The translations under genes and the position numbers were made by a program. A stretch of DNA of 5,808 bases, from assembly GCA_028274885.1 (NCBI GenBank), contig JAQCMX010000254.1, positions 1-5,808 of the forward strand, written 5' to 3'. The first letter of the stretch is position 1; each line of letters opens with the position of its first letter. Source of the stretch: Haloarculaceae archaeon (lineage in GTDB: Archaea; Halobacteriota; Halobacteria; Halobacteriales; Haloarculaceae). Below are positions 5,544 to 5,808 of the stretch, in pieces. The notes under the pieces were generated by a model. The model was not told where the DNA came from. It made no database searches and saw nothing but the letters and a program-made list of their open reading frames with translations.

Positions 5544-5660
5544 TTACACCCGAACGCCCGGTGCGTCCGTGAGGGTCGGCGGCTCCACCCCGCCCGACAA
5601 CACCCGTCTCACCTGCTGTAGCAGGGTGTTGAGAGGTGTCGCATTTCCTCGCAACTGCCT
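5544..5660 (-). pseudogene. Truncated tnpB C-terminus
   Basis: On the minus strand the frame from 5660 to the TAA at 5546-5544 reads RQLRGNATPLNTLL, then QQVRRVLSGGVEPPTLTD, ending DAPGVRV. It has about 75% G/C at third positions by my count. The ATPLNTLL...VRRVLSGGVEPPTL pattern is reminiscent of the ATPVET-L...AKRVVE-GSP-L tail of haloarchaeal TnpB proteins. All catalytic (RuvC, zinc-finger) parts are absent. Upstream the same frame meets TGA at 5669-5667, consistent with a junction near 5661 where the IS630-like element begins. The match is weak and short, so this is an inference supported mostly by the adjacent hairpin layout. Confidence 0.35.
5601..5638. repeat. Long imperfect hairpin inside the tnpB remnant
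   Basis: CACC-cg-TCTCA-CCTGC around a TGTA loop pairs with GCAGG...TGAGA-GGTG, 14 base pairs with two small bulges or internal gaps. Together with a neighbouring GTCGG-CGG/CCG-CCCGAC stem (about 5575-5599) it makes this stretch unusually structured. It lies within the possible tnpB tail, so it may be coding, part of the RNA scaffold, or both. Confidence 0.4.
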
Positions 5661-5808
5661 AGTACGTCAGGGAAGCTTTTGTGCGACTGGAGCCGCTCGA
5701 CCTAAGCATGGTTGGTCGGGAGAAGGAGCTTGTGCGGCATCTGAGTGAAGACGAACTGGAGCGATTGCTGACTGAAGCTGACGAGATTAAAGTGTACAAA
5801 CGGCTTGT
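5661..5808 (+). mobile_element. Left end of an IS630-family insertion sequence (truncated by window)
   Basis: The sequence from about 5661 (AGTACGTCAGGGAAGC) leads into a transposase start at 5708. IS630 elements insert at TA, and CTAGTAC here offers TA at 5660-5661 and 5663-5664. The interrupted minus-strand frame on the left supports a boundary at about 5661-5669. The right end and matching inverted repeat are outside the window, so the exact edge is not proven. Confidence 0.5.
5708..5808 (+). CDS. IS630-family transposase, N-terminal fragment (continues past window)
   Basis: Only 33 full codons are visible, from the ATG at 5708: MVGREKELVRHLSEDELERL followed by LTEADEIKVYKRL. Haloarchaeal IS630-type transposases begin in the same way, with a VRHLS-DEL-LL helix and a (V/Y)KRL segment before a helix-turn-helix DNA-binding domain and a DDE catalytic domain. 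Those later domains lie beyond the window, so intactness cannot be judged. A weak T-rich stretch (GCTTTTGT, about 5674-5681) lies about 30 bases before the ATG and may be its promoter. The family call rests on a short N-terminus, but the structured mobile context next to it supports it. A non-transposase helical protein is the alternative. Confidence 0.6.
   Translation, partial: MVGREKELVRHLSEDELERLLTEADEIKVYKRL

Larger units (their letters stand above)
5422..5660 (-). mobile_element. Right-end remnant of an IS200/IS605-type (tnpB) element
   Basis: Read on the minus strand, this segment has the layout of the 3' end of a haloarchaeal tnpB element. A decayed reading-frame tail (5660-5544) is followed by about 85 bases of structured non-coding DNA. 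A terminal hairpin then starts GTGAAGCCGCGGGGCTTGTC and ends CTTCAC at 5422; IS200/IS605 ends are subterminal hairpins rather than inverted repeats. The element end would lie near 5421, about 30 bases after the L10e stop, with tnpB converging on that gene. The rest of tnpB is missing, cut off where the IS630-like element begins. The hairpin and layout are visible; the family name rests on my recollection of similar haloarchaeal ends. Confidence 0.5.

Noticed and set aside
5391..5660. tRNA, rRNA or CRISPR in the structured downstream region
   Set aside because: No cloverleaf with a T-arm GGTTC-type motif, no rRNA-like conserved core, and no regularly spaced direct repeats.
5422..5748. A 108-codon plus-strand frame after L10e
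   Set aside because: It crosses the terminal hairpin, the structured segment and the proposed IS boundary, and overlaps the transposase start in another frame.

Overview
The window looks like chromosomal DNA from a halophilic archaeon (Halobacteria). The proteins are rich in Asp and Glu, third codon positions are mostly G/C, promoters are archaeal TATA boxes close to start codons, and clear Shine-Dalgarno sites are scarce. The families also fit: a haloarchaeal-style histidine kinase, an AbrB-PhoU fusion, a 'halo transducer protein' family member and archaeal ribosomal protein L10e (uL16). I do not assign a genus.

Layout from left to right: (1) bases 1-636 hold the C-terminal half of a sensor histidine kinase whose start lies outside the window. 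(2) 808-1035 is a small protein with two membrane helices and its own TATA box. (3) 1219-2894, minus strand, is a tight two-gene unit: phoU, then an AbrB-PhoU fusion 2 nt downstream. No pst transporter genes flank it, and a possible 60-codon leader ORF sits just before phoU. (4) 2895-3217 is a divergent intergenic region ending in a strongly AT-rich block (about 28% GC by my count) with TATA boxes facing both ways. (5) 3218-4225 is a coiled-coil-rich 'halo transducer protein' family gene, followed in the same direction by a small ASCH-domain protein (4310-4654) that carries the Lys/Thr/Glu pattern of YqfB-type N4-acetylcytidine amidohydrolases. (6) 4860-5390 is the ribosomal protein L10e gene with its own promoter and a short T-rich terminator. 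(7) From 5422 to the right edge the DNA is mobile: a minus-strand remnant that looks like the right end of an IS200/IS605-type element (end hairpin, structured omegaRNA-like segment, decayed tnpB tail), then the left end and N-terminus of an apparent IS630-family transposase gene that interrupts it.

Functionally, the PhoU pair points to phosphate-responsive control of a transporter encoded elsewhere. The kinase is a sensor whose partner is not visible. The transducer-family and ASCH genes may share a transcript. L10e is a housekeeping gene whose downstream flank has received mobile elements at least twice. I see no CRISPR array, tRNA or rRNA. The points most worth a second look are the nested-transposon remnant with a near-intact 3' RNA scaffold beside the ribosomal gene, the orphan phoU/AbrB-PhoU operon with its leader ORF, and the ASCH protein's putative active site.
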